Notes: generated by a model not told the origin, from the sequence alone. DNA of 64,000 nt from Rhizobium leguminosarum bv. trifolii WSM2297 (GCF_000271845.1 NZ_JH719392.1:300945-364944), one strand, 5' to 3'. Positions 8,420 to 17,829 are shown, counted from the stretch's first letter. A program made the numbers and translations.

Positions 8420-9000
8420 GGCGCCACCTTTTTCATCGAAACTCCAGCACGGCAATGTCCGGCGTGCTCTACCCAGCAGAATTCGCGTTCAACATCATCA
8501 GAGACCAAAGATAAGCCAAGCAATATGGTTCGGCCTTGGACTCGTTAGTTGGGGTTGTACGCGGCTCATAGTGATTGATATTTTCACGAATCTAAAGTCA
8601 ATCATTGGGCGTACAGCAATAATCACTATGACCATGGCTGGGTTGCTGAAGCGCATGAGAGGCTGCCTAAAAAAATTGAGTGATTTCAGCGAGTTGTGAT
8701 TCCTTCGGATTTGCGAGATTCGATGGAGTTCTTCTCCCGTTCTAGATCGTGGCTTGCTAGCGATCTATGCAACGTGAGTAATAGAAAGGGCATTCGGTAA
8801 GTTGGCGGGTGTATCTCGTTCTCCTGGTCTATATCGGGATTTCAAAAGCGCCACATGGATGCCCGCCGATCTGGGTGGCTAGCAGCAGGCTTGCGGCTCA
8901 CCATGCCTCAAACGCCGACGTTTGTGCCCAGGAGAAGCCTTGTCATGAACGACGCCGGTCGCCATTGTGGAGCGAATCCATAACGAAAGCGGGGGGCAGC
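8420..9000. other. Intergenic region, no supported gene
   Basis: About 580 bases between the methyltransferase and the next gene. Reading frames here have poor codon patterns and no credible ribosome binding sites. The stretch 8500-8800 is AT-rich relative to neighbours. I see no tRNA, clear hairpin or repeat. Confidence 0.5.
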
Positions 9001-9201
9001 ATGCGGCGAACCATCGGATACATCATCGGACTGCTTATGGTCCTCCTCGGGTTGATCTGGATCGGACAGGGAAGCGGCTATTTTCCCTATCCGGCCTCGA
9101 GCTTCATGATCGCCCAAACGATCTGGGTGCTTTGGGGCGTCATCCTGGCCGGAGCCGGGGTTGTCGTACTGTTTATCATCTCGCGGCTGCGGCGGGGGTG
9201 A
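9001..9201 (+). CDS. Small two-helix membrane protein
   Basis: ATG 9001, preceded by a purine-rich GGGGGGCAGC, gives 66 aa: MRRTIGYIIGLLMVLLGLIWIGQ, a short polar loop (GYFPYPASSF), then a second hydrophobic helix (IWVLWGVILAGAGVVVLFII) ending in RLRRG. This is typical of small inner-membrane proteins of unknown function. The longer in-frame extension from 8809 has no membrane or domain content and is rejected. Confidence 0.7.
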   Translation: MRRTIGYIIGLLMVLLGLIWIGQGSGYFPYPASSFMIAQTIWVLWGVILAGAGVVVLFIISRLRRG

Positions 9202-9274
9202 AACGCTGCTACTTGCAGCATCCGGCGTCGAAGGCGACTCTGGTCTCGGCAGGCCGGCGAATGAGGAGAATGGC

Positions 9275-10069
9275 ATGAGTGCAGCTGAAATCGATGGTTT
9301 TGCGGCCCGGATCAGGGGCCATCAAGGGGGCATGATCTCCGCCTGGATCGGCATTCCCGATGCCACCCTCGCCAACCATCTGGCGCAGGAGGCTTTCGAC
9401 GCCATCGTGCTCGATATGCAGCATGGGATGTGGGACATGCCGTCGGCGGCGAACGCCGTCGGGCAGGTGCGTCTTGCCGGCAAGCCGGCGATCGCGCGCA
9501 TTCCGGTCGGCGATTTCGCCTCCGCCTCGCGCCTGCTCGATGCCGGCGCTTCCGGCATTATCGCGCCGATGATCAATTCGGCCGAAGACGCGCAAGCCTT
9601 CGTCAAGACCACGAAGTATCCGCCTCTCGGCGAGCGCAGCTGGGGACCGTCGCTGGCGCTCAATCATATGGGCCTGTCGGCCGACGACTATCTGAAGAAC
9701 GCCAACGCGCTGACCGTTGCCATCGCCATGGTCGAGACCCGGGCAGCACTCGACTCGATCGATGCCATTCTCGGCGTTGCCGGCATCGACGGCATTTTCA
9801 TCGGTCCGTCCGACCTTTCGATCGCACTGTCGAATGGCGATCAGGTGGCGCCGAACGCCGCCGAAATCGACAGCGCCATGCAGCACGCGGTTGCGCGCTG
9901 CCGCGCCCATGGAAAATTCGCCTGTGCCTATGCCGCCGACGGCGAGCGGGCCGGCGAATTGCTGAAGTTCGGCTTCGATCTGGTCATTGCCGGCGCCGAG
10001 ACCACGCAACTGCGCGCCGGCGCTCGCCGCGCCATCAACGCCGCGCGGAGAATCGCTTCGGCCAGTTGA
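9275..10069 (+). CDS. HpcH/HpaI family aldolase/citrate lyase
   Basis: ATG 9275 follows GAGGAG at six-base spacing and gives 264 aa. The protein is a metal-dependent class II aldolase of the 4-hydroxy-2-oxoheptanedioate/2-keto-3-deoxy-L-rhamnonate type: AFDAIVLDMQHGMWD, ARIPVGDFASASRLLDAGAS, then IAMVETRAALDSIDAIL (catalytic metal ligand Glu) and GIFIGPSDLS. It cleaves a 2-keto-acid aldol to pyruvate plus an aldehyde in the cytosol. Which substrate is used cannot be read from the sequence, and neighbours give no pathway. Confidence 0.85.
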   Translation: MSAAEIDGFAARIRGHQGGMISAWIGIPDATLANHLAQEAFDAIVLDMQHGMWDMPSAANAVGQVRLAGKPAIARIPVGDFASASRLLDAGASGIIAPMINSAEDAQAFVKTTKYPPLGERSWGPSLALNHMGLSADDYLKNANALTVAIAMVETRAALDSIDAILGVAGIDGIFIGPSDLSIALSNGDQVAPNAAEIDSAMQHAVARCRAHGKFACAYAADGERAGELLKFGFDLVIAGAETTQLRAGARRAINAARRIASAS

Positions 10070-10081
10070 TCCCGATTTTCG

Positions 10082-10780
10082 TCAGCCGGCCGGCTTCACC
10101 GCCAGCCAGATGACGTGGCGGGCGCCGCCGCGTTTGCCGTTGGCGCGGGTGTTGACGGCTTCGACGGAGAAGCCACAGTCCTTGAGACGTCGGGTGAAAT
10201 CCGGGTCTGGACCGGATGACCAGACGGCGAGCACGCCGCCGGGGCGCAAAGCGTCGCGGGCGGCGCGAAGGCCGGCGAAATCGTAGAGCCGGTCGTTGGA
10301 TTTGCGGGTCAGTCCGTCCGGGCCGTTGTCGACATCGAGCAGGATCGCGTCATATGCGCCCTTGCCGGCGCGGATCGCCTCGCCAACATCGCCCTGATGG
10401 ATGGCGACGCGCCGATCGTCGAGACAGCCCTTGAAGACCTCGGCCATCGGCCCGCGCGCCCAGGTGACGACGGCAGGAACCAGTTCGGCGACGGTGACGC
10501 CGGCATCTTCAGGAAGCACGGCGAGAGCGGCGCGCAGGGTAAAGCCCATGCCGAGCCCGCCGATCAGCACCCTCGGCTTCGGATGCGTCCTGATCCGCTC
10601 CCAGGACAGCGTCGCCAGCGCTTCCTCCGAGCCACTCAGGCGGCTGTTCATCAGCTCGTTGGCGCCGAGCATGATCGAGAACTCGCTGCCGCGCTGCTTC
10701 AGCCTGAGTTCGCCGCCTTCGCCGGGAATGGTCGCGGAATCGAGCTGGATCCAGGGCAGCATGACGGTTTCGCCTCGCAT
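10082..10780 (-). CDS. Spermidine synthase-like methyltransferase-fold protein
   Basis: The 232-aa protein has a Rossmann SAM/dcSAM-binding pattern of the spermidine synthase family: VLIGGLGMGFTLRAAL (glycine-rich loop), VTVAELVPAVVTWAR (acidic residue) and YDAILLDVDNGPDG, the family's catalytic aspartate region. It is shorter than SpeE (about 280 aa) and lacks its N-terminal beta domain, so polyamine synthesis is not certain. Possible starts are ATG 10780 and ATG 10762. It is convergent with the aldolase gene. Confidence 0.75.
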   Translation of the reverse strand: MRGETVMLPWIQLDSATIPGEGGELRLKQRGSEFSIMLGANELMNSRLSGSEEALATLSWERIRTHPKPRVLIGGLGMGFTLRAALAVLPEDAGVTVAELVPAVVTWARGPMAEVFKGCLDDRRVAIHQGDVGEAIRAGKGAYDAILLDVDNGPDGLTRKSNDRLYDFAGLRAARDALRPGGVLAVWSSGPDPDFTRRLKDCGFSVEAVNTRANGKRGGARHVIWLAVKPAG

Positions 10781-10995
10781 GAAAAGGAACCGTCCCCTAG
10801 CATAGGGTTATGAGCGGGGCCAGTCAGCAGGCGTCACCGTGTGAAAACGGGACGCTGGTTTGAGGCGGTTCAAGCTTCCGATGTGGACAGCAGCGAATTG
10901 GTTTGGACGGCTGTCGGTGTTCGGGCTCCTCAAACGTCCTTGGTTGGACGAGGCGCCACCTCGTAGATTGCAACGACACTTTGGAGATTGGAAAC

Positions 10996-11433
10996 ATGGC
11001 GCTCAAGCGGATGGACAATGTAGGCATCGTCGTCGAAGACCTCGCAACAGCGATTGATTTCTTTGGCGAACTCGGCCTCGAACTCGAAGGACGGGCCATG
11101 ATCGAAGGAGAATGGGCCGGACGTATCACTGGACTGGGCGATCAGCGTGTCGAGATTGCCATGATGCGCACACCTGATGGCCACAGCCGGCTCGAACTCT
11201 CCCGCTTCCTCATGCCTGATGTCGTCGCAGATCACCGCAACGCTCCCGTCAACGCGCTCGGCTATCTCCGCGTCATGTTCACCGTCGATGACATCGACGA
11301 CACGCTCGAAAGGCTTCGCGCGCGGGGCGCGCAGCTCGTAGGCGAAGTCGTCCAGTATGGAGACACATATCGGCTCTGCTATATAAGAGGGCCCGAAGGG
11401 CTTCTCCTCGGGCTCGCCCAGGAACTCAGCTGA
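10996..11433 (+). CDS. VOC (glyoxalase/bleomycin resistance) family protein
   Basis: ATG 10996 follows GGAGATTGGAAAC and gives 145 aa. The two beta-alpha-beta-beta-beta modules are visible: MDNVGIVVEDLATAIDFFGE at the start, and FTVDDIDDTLERLRARGAQL followed by YIRGPEGLLLGLAQ, with the usual Glu/Gln near the end. Function (isomerase, dioxygenase or drug binding) cannot be decided. Stand-alone. Confidence 0.85.
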   Translation: MALKRMDNVGIVVEDLATAIDFFGELGLELEGRAMIEGEWAGRITGLGDQRVEIAMMRTPDGHSRLELSRFLMPDVVADHRNAPVNALGYLRVMFTVDDIDDTLERLRARGAQLVGEVVQYGDTYRLCYIRGPEGLLLGLAQELS

Positions 11434-11451
11434 GGCGCAGGCAAACGGCTC

Positions 11452-12351
11452 TCAAATCATCCGCATGAAATGATCGCGCTCCAGTTCGACGATCTCGTCC
11501 CGCGGCGCGGCCGAACGGCGGCGGATATCCTCGACCTCGTCGGGCCTCAGCCGGGACTTCGGATCCTCGAAGCGGACATCCGGATCGGGTACGGCCGAGA
11601 GCAGCAGCCTGGTATAGGGATGCTGCGGATTGTCGATCACCCTGGCGACGCTGCCCCATTCGACGATCTGGCCGGCATACATCACGGCAATATCCTCGGC
11701 GACATACCGGGCGGTGGCGATGTCATGGGTAATGTAGAGCAGGCCGAGATTCATCTCCTGCTTCATCTCGTTCAGCAGGTTCAGCACGCCGAGGCGCACC
11801 GAGACGTCGAGCATCGAGGTCGGTTCGTCCGCGACGATCACCTCCGGCTTGACGGCGAGCGCGCGGGCGATGTTGACGCGCTGGCGCTGGCCGCCGGAGA
11901 GTTCATGCGGATATTTTGGCGCGACGAGGTCCGGATCGAGCCTGACGCGCTGAAGCAGTTCGCGCACCGTCACGTCGATCGCGGTGCCCCTGATCTCCGG
12001 CCGGTGCAGTTGCAGCGGCCGCCGCAGGTGGTGGGCGATGGTGTGGGCAGGGTTCAGCGAAGCGAAGGGGTCCTGGAAGATCATCTGCACCGAGCGGCGG
12101 TAGCGGGCGATCTCGGCCGATTTCGCCGCTTCGACCGGCCGGCCCTTGTAGAGGATCCGGCCCGATGTCGGCAGATATTCGCGCATCGCCATGCGGGCGC
12201 AAGTGGTCTTGCCGCTGCCGGATTCGCCGACGAGCGCCAGCGCCCGGCCGGCATGCAGCGAAAAGGAAATGGCGCGGGCCGCATGCACGGCCCCGGATCC
12301 ATGGCCGAAGGTCTTGGTCACCGCGTCGAGTGCGAGGATGGCGTCGGTCAT
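11452..12351 (-). CDS. ABC transporter ATPase, oligopeptide/oligosaccharide type (second ATPase)
   Basis: The 299-aa protein is a DppF/OppF-type ATPase: Walker A GESGSGKTT (about 41-49), Q-loop [12 protein letters not shown], signature LSGGQRQR, Walker B VIVADEPT and H-loop ITHD, with the family's C-terminal HPYTRLLLSAVPDP segment. It energises import together with the ATPase encoded immediately upstream, whose stop it overlaps by 4 bases (ATGA). It is the last gene of the importer operon that begins at 18309. Confidence 0.93.
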   Translation of the reverse strand: MTDAILALDAVTKTFGHGSGAVHAARAISFSLHAGRALALVGESGSGKTTCARMAMREYLPTSGRILYKGRPVEAAKSAEIARYRRSVQMIFQDPFASLNPAHTIAHHLRRPLQLHRPEIRGTAIDVTVRELLQRVRLDPDLVAPKYPHELSGGQRQRVNIARALAVKPEVIVADEPTSMLDVSVRLGVLNLLNEMKQEMNLGLLYITHDIATARYVAEDIAVMYAGQIVEWGSVARVIDNPQHPYTRLLLSAVPDPDVRFEDPKSRLRPDEVEDIRRRSAAPRDEIVELERDHFMRMI

Positions 12352-13151
12352 AGCAGCACTCCTCCATGCAGCGACGGGAAGGAGGCCCAGAGTTTTTTCG
12401 TATAGTCGTGCTCAGGCGTCCTGTAGATCGCCTCGGCGGCGTTCTGCTCCACCAGCTGACCTGACAGCATGATGCCGATGCGGTCGCAGAACTGCACCAT
12501 CAGCCCGAGATCATGGGTGATGAACAGCACGGAAAAGCCGAAGTTACGGCGCAGCTCGTTGATGCGCTGCAGGATTTCGCGCTGGACGACGACGTCAAGC
12601 GCCGTCGTCGGCTCGTCCATGACGACGAGTTTCGGATCGAGCGCCATGCAGATGGCGATGACGATGCGTTGGCGCATGCCGCCGGAAAACTGGTGCGGAT
12701 AATCTCGCATGCGATCCGGCGCGATGTCGACGAGCGTCAGCATTTCGGCGGTGCGTTCGCGGGCCGCGGCACGGCTCATGCCCTTATGGGTGCGCAGCAT
12801 GTCGTAGAATTGCGTCTCGATGCGCAGCACCGGGTTCAGCGAATTCATGGCGCTCTGGAAGACCATGGCGACTTCGCGCCAGCGGAACGCGCTGAGCGCC
12901 TGCCGGTCGAGGCCGAGCACATCACGGCCGTCGAGCAGGATGCGGCTCTCCTTGCGGATCAGCGCCGGCGGCCTGTGCAGGCGGCTGATGGCGAAGGCGA
13001 TCGTGCTCTTGCCGCAGCCTGATTCGCCGGCAAGGCCGAAGACCTCGCCAGGCGCCACATCGAAGCTGACATCGTCGACGGCGCGGAAATCCTTCTCCTC
13101 GCCGATATAATCGATGGTGAGGTTCCTTACCGAAAGCAGCGGCTGCGTCAC
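12348..13151 (-). CDS. ABC transporter ATPase, oligopeptide/oligosaccharide type (first ATPase)
   Basis: GTG 13151 overlaps the TGA of the permease gene (13148-13150), which fixes the start; the longer reading to 13307 is an artefact inside the permease gene. The 267-aa protein has Walker [11 protein letters not shown]-loop MVFQSAMNSLNP, signature FSGGMRQR, Walker B LVVMDEPT and H-loop ITHD (DppD/OppD type). It pairs with the downstream ATPase. Confidence 0.93.
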   Translation of the reverse strand: MTQPLLSVRNLTIDYIGEEKDFRAVDDVSFDVAPGEVFGLAGESGCGKSTIAFAISRLHRPPALIRKESRILLDGRDVLGLDRQALSAFRWREVAMVFQSAMNSLNPVLRIETQFYDMLRTHKGMSRAAARERTAEMLTLVDIAPDRMRDYPHQFSGGMRQRIVIAICMALDPKLVVMDEPTTALDVVVQREILQRINELRRNFGFSVLFITHDLGLMVQFCDRIGIMLSGQLVEQNAAEAIYRTPEHDYTKKLWASFPSLHGGVLL

Positions 13152-14026
13152 AGGCGGCCCTCCCCGGAACGGACGAGCAGCGACCAGCGCTTCAGATGAT
13201 TGCCGGTGCGCAGCCGCGGATTGGCGATCTCGTCGACGGCGAAGTTCAGGAGCGACATGCCGATGCCGAGAAAGGCCAGCGCGAAGCAGGGGGTGAGAAT
13301 ATCCCACCAGGCGCCGACCGAAAGCGCCGAGGCCTTCTGCGCATTGTAGAGCATGGTGCCCCAGGAGATCGCCCGGGGATCGCCGAGGCCGAGAAACTCA
13401 AGCGTCGCCTCGGTGATAATAGCGAAGATGACGCTGCCGATGAAATTGATGCCGACGATCGAAATCACGTTGGGGAAGATCTCGAAGGTCATGATGCGCC
13501 ATTGCGGCTCGCCCATCATCTCGGCCGATTTGACGAAATCCTTGTGCTTGACGGAGAGCGTTTCGGCACGGGTGACGCGAGCACCCCAGGCCCAGGAGGT
13601 GGCCCCCAGGATCAGCGCGATGATGATAGGGCTTGCCTGGCCGATGAAGGCGGCAAGCACCAGCAGCAGCGGCAGGTTGGGAACGACCAGCACCATGTTG
13701 GTGAAGAAGCTGATGATCTCGTCCGTCTTGCCGCCGCGATAGCCGGAGATGATGCCGAGCGCGGTGCCGACGAAGGTGATCAACAGGCCGGCACCGAAGC
13801 CGACGGCGAGCGAGGTTCGGGCGCCGTAGATCAAACGTGCAAAGACATCCTGGCCGAGGCGGGTGGTGCCGAGGATGTGGTCGAGCGACGGCGGCTGGTG
13901 CGGCCGCCCGGTGCGGGCGGCGGGATCATATTGCGTCAGCAGTGGTGCTGCAATCGCCACGATAATGATGACGGCGATGATGACGAGGCCGATGAGCGCC
14001 TTGCGGTTTCGAAGCAGGGTCTTCAT
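13148..14026 (-). CDS. ABC transporter permease, DppC/OppC type
   Basis: The 292-aa inner-membrane protein has about six helices, starting with ALIGLVIIAVIIIVAIAAPL. It carries the OppC features: an N-terminal TM, then a periplasmic segment with HILGTTRLGQDVFARLIYGARTSL, and the EAA loop around AEMMGEPQWRIMTFEIFPN. It forms the channel with the permease encoded upstream, from which it is separated by one base. Confidence 0.92.
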   Translation of the reverse strand: MKTLLRNRKALIGLVIIAVIIIVAIAAPLLTQYDPAARTGRPHQPPSLDHILGTTRLGQDVFARLIYGARTSLAVGFGAGLLITFVGTALGIISGYRGGKTDEIISFFTNMVLVVPNLPLLLVLAAFIGQASPIIIALILGATSWAWGARVTRAETLSVKHKDFVKSAEMMGEPQWRIMTFEIFPNVISIVGINFIGSVIFAIITEATLEFLGLGDPRAISWGTMLYNAQKASALSVGAWWDILTPCFALAFLGIGMSLLNFAVDEIANPRLRTGNHLKRWSLLVRSGEGRL

Positions 14027-14027
14027 C

Positions 14028-15005
14028 TCACGCTCCCTTCAGCCGCGGGTCGAGCAAGATATAACTGATGTCGACGATGAAATTGGCGATCAGCATGGTC
14101 GCGGTCATGATCAGGAGCTGGCCCTGGATGACGGGGTAATCGCGGGCGAGGATCGCCTGGTAGAGAATGTTGCCGAGACCGGGGTAGTTATAGACCACCT
14201 CGGTTACCAGCGAGCCGCCGAGGATGGTGCCGATGGCGATGGCAAGGCTGGAGACGGTCGGCAGCAGGGCGTTACGCGCCGCATACCAGAGCATCACATG
14301 CCGGTCGGAAAGGCCCTTGGCGCGGGCCATGACGATATAGTCTTCGCCGAGTAGGTTGATCATGTTGTTGCGCATGGTGACGGTGAAGCCGCCGATCAAC
14401 ACCGTGCAGAGAGTGACCATCGGCAATATGCCGTGATAGGCGACGCTGCCGAGATATTGCAGGCTGAAGGCCGGATCGAGCGACGGGTCGGCGGCATAGC
14501 CGTTCGGAAACCAGCCGAGCGTGAAGCCGAAGATGAAGAGCACGATCAGCGAGGTGACGACGGCCGGCACCGAGGTCGCGAAGATCGCGCCGACGGAGAC
14601 GATGACGTCGAACTGGCTGCCGCGGCGCCAGGCGGCGACGATGCCGAGGAGGGTGCCGAGCGCGAAGCTGACGATCGTCGCCGTGCCCATCAGGCCGACG
14701 GTCCAAACGAGCGCATGGCCGAGAACCGAGGTGACCGGCAGCGGGAAATACTTGATCGAACGGCCGAGATCGCCGGTGAAGATGCTGCCGAGATAGGTGA
14801 GATATTGCTGCCAAAGCGGACCGTCGACGAAACCGAAGGTGAGCTTCAGCGCCTGCAGGCTTTCCGGCGGCAACTCGGTGCCGGCGCTCGAGAACATGAT
14901 CTGCACGGGATCGCCCGGCATCAGACGGGGCAGGAAGAAATTGATCGTCGCTGCCGCGATGAAGGCCGCCATGTAGAAAACGAGGCGGCGAAGCAGGAAA
15001 GCCAT
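14028..15005 (-). CDS. ABC transporter permease, DppB/OppB type
   Basis: ATG 15005 (MAFLLRRLVFYMAAF) is preceded by GGAG and replaces the longer reading to 15047, which runs into a palindromic repeat. The 325-aa protein has six predicted helices and the family's EAA loop (YIVMARAKGLSDRHVMLWYA, then ARNALLPTV). The segment RLMPGDPVQIMF follows the first helix, as in DppB. It works with the DppC-type partner. Confidence 0.92.
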   Translation of the reverse strand: MAFLLRRLVFYMAAFIAAATINFFLPRLMPGDPVQIMFSSAGTELPPESLQALKLTFGFVDGPLWQQYLTYLGSIFTGDLGRSIKYFPLPVTSVLGHALVWTVGLMGTATIVSFALGTLLGIVAAWRRGSQFDVIVSVGAIFATSVPAVVTSLIVLFIFGFTLGWFPNGYAADPSLDPAFSLQYLGSVAYHGILPMVTLCTVLIGGFTVTMRNNMINLLGEDYIVMARAKGLSDRHVMLWYAARNALLPTVSSLAIAIGTILGGSLVTEVVYNYPGLGNILYQAILARDYPVIQGQLLIMTATMLIANFIVDISYILLDPRLKGA

Positions 15006-15041
15006 GGGAACTCCGTCGTGACGGGAACGGCGCTTCTGGAT

Positions 15042-15089
15042 GAGCATGATGTCATCCGAAAACCGCTTACACTGTTCGGCATCATGCTC
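15042..15089. repeat. Rhizobial palindromic repeat inside the importer operon
   Basis: The arms GAGCATGATG (15042-15051) and CATCATGCTC (15080-15089) form a perfect 10-bp inverted repeat around a centre with TCCGAAAACCG and TTCGG. This matches the short palindromic element scattered through Rhizobiales genomes. Its place between the binding-protein gene and the permease gene suggests an RNA hairpin that lowers downstream expression or protects upstream mRNA; that role is inferred. Confidence 0.75.
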
Positions 15090-15115
15090 TGACGCCGCTC
15101 CCGGTATCGTGATGC

Positions 15116-16762
15116 TTACTTGACCGGTTGGAGAGCCAGCAGGTTCAAGAGGCGTGCCGGATTGGTCCGCGAGATCGACGGATTGACGAAGGGGTTTTCC
15201 TTGGTCGACCAGCCGGTGAAGCGCTTGGTGTTGTACTGATACCAGTTCGGATTGTTGAACACCGGAATCATCGGCATGTTTTCAGCAACGATGCGCTGCG
15301 CCTTGTTCATCGCGTCCTTCTGCTTGGCAAGGTCGGCGGTCTGGGTGAACTCGGTGACGAGTTTCTCGACCTCCGGGTTGAACCAGCGCTGCGCGGTGAA
15401 GCGGGTCTTGCCCTTGTCGGAAGCGCTGAAGGCGCGCTTGTAGGGGTAATAGGGCGAGGCCGAGGCCGGCAGGCTGTTGATTGCCGCATCGAAGGTGCCG
15501 TTGATGAGGTTGCCGGTCCAGACGGCTTCCTCAGGCGTTTCGATCTTGGCGTCGATGCCGACCGCCTGCATGCCTTCGACGGCAAGGTTGACGGTGTCGA
15601 TCCAGTCCGTCCAGGCGCTCGGAACGATAATCGAGAAGGAGATCTTGCTGCCGTCGGGATTGTCGCGGAAGCCGTCGCCATCCTTGTCCCTATAGCCGGC
15701 CTCGTCGAGCAGCGCCTTGGCGGCGTCGGCGTCATAGGTTGCGAACTTGCCGAAGTCGGCCTTAACAGACGGGTCCGCCCAGCTCTTGTAAAGCTCGCCC
15801 ATCAGGCCGGGGTCTTCGTTCAGCGTCGGATACCCGTAGCCGGCGACGTCGATCATCGTCTTGCGGTCGAGCGCCATCGAGACTGCGCGGCGGAATTTCA
15901 GGTCGTTGAAGGCCTTCTTGTTGTTTTCGCTCGCCGTTTCCAGGTTGAACAGGAAGGCGACCATGCTGCTCGGCGAATACCAATAGTGGAAATGCGCCGG
16001 GTCCTTGGAAACATAGACATTGTCGATATCGGGAATGAAGGAGACGCCCCAGTCGAGCGTGCCGTCGGCCGTTGCCGTCAGCATCTGGTTGTTGTCGGCA
16101 AGCTGCGGGAAGCGCATGCAATCGACCTTCAGGTGCTCGTTGTCCCAGTAGTTCGGGTTGCGGCACTGATCGTAGGTCTGGCCGGTGAAGCGCGGAACCT
16201 CCGTCAGCGGGCCGCTGCCGACGGGCGTCTCGTTGGCGAAGGTGACGGGATCGGCGACGTCCTTCCAGACATGTTCCGGAACGATCGGAAGCTGCGAGAT
16301 CTGCTCGGCGGCGAGCGAGCTTGGATTGGCGAGCGTGAAGCGCACCGTCTGGCCGTCGACGGCTTTGACGTCGGTGATGAAGGTCCAGATGCTGACGAAG
16401 TCGAGCGCCGGGAACTTCTTCAGGTAATCATAAGTGAACTTGACGTCGGCTGACGTCAGCGGCTTGCCGTCGGACCATTTCAGGTTCGGCCGCAGCTTGA
16501 AATCAATGCTCTTCAGGTCGTCGGAGAGTTTTAAGCTTTCGGCCAGGCGGTAGACCGGCTTGTTGCTGTCGAAGCGATTGAAAATGACAAGCGGCTCGTA
16601 GATGAAGTCGAGCGTCGACTGGCGCGAAGAGGTCTGGTTGAACGGGTTGAAGTTGCGAACCCAGGTCGTCGCTGGTTCGATATTCGCTGTCAGGACCGTC
16701 TGCGCCAGGGCGGAGCCCGAAAGCAGTGTCAGGGCTGCGGCGGCAAGAAGATATTTTTTCAT
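15116..16762 (-). CDS. ABC transporter substrate-binding protein, family 5 (oligosaccharide/peptide)
   Basis: The 548-aa periplasmic protein begins with a signal peptide (MKKYLLAAAALTLLSGSALA). The mature start, ATTWVRNFNPFNQTSSRQST, resembles the cellobiose/chitooligosaccharide-binding members of SBP family 5 more than dipeptide-binding ones. YEPLVIF, KWSDGKPLTSADVKFTYDYL and a calcium-loop-like DKDGDGFRDNPDG are also visible. It delivers ligand to the permeases encoded downstream. The gene just upstream is a NagZ-type glycosidase, so GlcNAc-containing oligosaccharides are the best guess for ligand. A hairpin repeat follows the gene. Confidence 0.9.
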   Translation of the reverse strand: MKKYLLAAAALTLLSGSALAQTVLTANIEPATTWVRNFNPFNQTSSRQSTLDFIYEPLVIFNRFDSNKPVYRLAESLKLSDDLKSIDFKLRPNLKWSDGKPLTSADVKFTYDYLKKFPALDFVSIWTFITDVKAVDGQTVRFTLANPSSLAAEQISQLPIVPEHVWKDVADPVTFANETPVGSGPLTEVPRFTGQTYDQCRNPNYWDNEHLKVDCMRFPQLADNNQMLTATADGTLDWGVSFIPDIDNVYVSKDPAHFHYWYSPSSMVAFLFNLETASENNKKAFNDLKFRRAVSMALDRKTMIDVAGYGYPTLNEDPGLMGELYKSWADPSVKADFGKFATYDADAAKALLDEAGYRDKDGDGFRDNPDGSKISFSIIVPSAWTDWIDTVNLAVEGMQAVGIDAKIETPEEAVWTGNLINGTFDAAINSLPASASPYYPYKRAFSASDKGKTRFTAQRWFNPEVEKLVTEFTQTADLAKQKDAMNKAQRIVAENMPMIPVFNNPNWYQYNTKRFTGWSTKENPFVNPSISRTNPARLLNLLALQPVK

Positions 16763-16779
16763 GTTTTATTCCCCTTTTC

Positions 16780-17811
16780 TTATGCGGTGAAAATAATCTG
16801 CGCGCTTGCAAACATGGCTTCGACTTCGGCATGGGCGGCGCGAACGTCGATCTTGAGATTGCCGAGGCGAGCCTTGCCGGCGGCGATGCGCCTCAGGGCA
16901 GCTTCCGTCAGCGGCAGGGCCGCCTTAGCGGCGGCTTCGCTTTCGGGAATGTCGCCGTGGCTGTGGAGGGCGATGTCGAAGCCGGCGTCGAGCACCTGTC
17001 TGACGCGTTCCGGCAGCGTGCCGGAGAGCGACTCCATGAAGATGCAGTCGGAGATCAGCACGCCCTCGTAAGCCATGTCGTTGCGGATCACGTCGTGCAT
17101 GACAGGCGAGATCGACGCCGGCAGTTCCGCGTCATAGGCCGAGTAGACGACGTGGGCGACCATCGCCCAGGGCGTGTCCTTCAATGCGACGAAGGGCTTG
17201 AAATCGGTGGCGGTGAGCGTCTCGCGGCTGGCATCGACGACCGGGCGCTCCTTGTGGGAGTCGAGTGTCGCGCGGCCATGGCCGGGAATGTGCTTGATCA
17301 CAGGCATGTTGCCGGTCTCGAGCAGGCCGTCGACGACCTCGCGGCCGAGGGCAGCGATGACGTCGGGATCCGGGCCGAAGGAGCGGGCGCCGATGACCGC
17401 GCTCGTCGTCTCGAAGACGAGGTCGAGAACGGGTGAGCAGCCGCTCGAAAGGCCGAGTTCCGTCATCATCGCGCCCATGGCCTGGGAGGAAAGGCGCAGT
17501 GCTTTTTTGCCGAGATCGAAGTCACGGCGCGCAAGTTCGGCAAACTGGCCGAAGCTGCGAAAGAGCGGCCAGGGGCCGGCATCGAGATGCTGAACGCGGC
17601 CGCCTTCCTGGTCGGTGAAGACAGGCGCGTCGTCGCGCCCGACGGCTTCGCGGAAGCGTTCGATCAGGCGCTTCGTCTGCTCCGGCTGGCGCTGATTGCG
17701 CCGGCCGACGAAGAGGCCGAGCGGATTGGTCTCGCGAAACAGGGCGAATTCATCGTCCAAAATGGTGGGGTTCGGAAGGCCGACGAAAAGGGCGAGGGGG
17801 GTCGAGGACAA
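16780..17811 (-). CDS. NagZ-type beta-N-acetylhexosaminidase (glycoside hydrolase family 3)
   Basis: The 343-aa cytosolic enzyme has no signal peptide. It shows the GH3 NagZ hallmarks: VFTDQEGGRVQHL near residue 64, KHIPGHG at 173-179, with the family's general acid/base H186 in the TLDSHKERP loop, and the nucleophile D255 in GVLISDCIF. It removes terminal beta-linked GlcNAc from imported chitooligosaccharides or from GlcNAc-anhydroMurNAc muropeptides. Position as second gene of an importer operon favours hydrolysis of imported sugar; a separate housekeeping NagZ may exist elsewhere in the genome. Confidence 0.88.
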   Translation of the reverse strand: MSSTPLALFVGLPNPTILDDEFALFRETNPLGLFVGRRNQRQPEQTKRLIERFREAVGRDDAPVFTDQEGGRVQHLDAGPWPLFRSFGQFAELARRDFDLGKKALRLSSQAMGAMMTELGLSSGCSPVLDLVFETTSAVIGARSFGPDPDVIAALGREVVDGLLETGNMPVIKHIPGHGRATLDSHKERPVVDASRETLTATDFKPFVALKDTPWAMVAHVVYSAYDAELPASISPVMHDVIRNDMAYEGVLISDCIFMESLSGTLPERVRQVLDAGFDIALHSHGDIPESEAAAKAALPLTEAALRRIAAGKARLGNLKIDVRAAHAEVEAMFASAQIIFTA

Positions 17812-17829
17812 TTCGGTAACTCCGGGATC

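Noticed and set aside
13152..13307. Upstream extension of the first ATPase into the permease gene
   Set aside because: GTG 13151 overlaps the permease stop; the extension has no ABC sequence.
15128..16453. Plus-strand frame of 441 codons opposite the family 5 binding protein
   Set aside because: Antisense to a gene with signal peptide and family motifs; no domain or ribosome binding site of its own.
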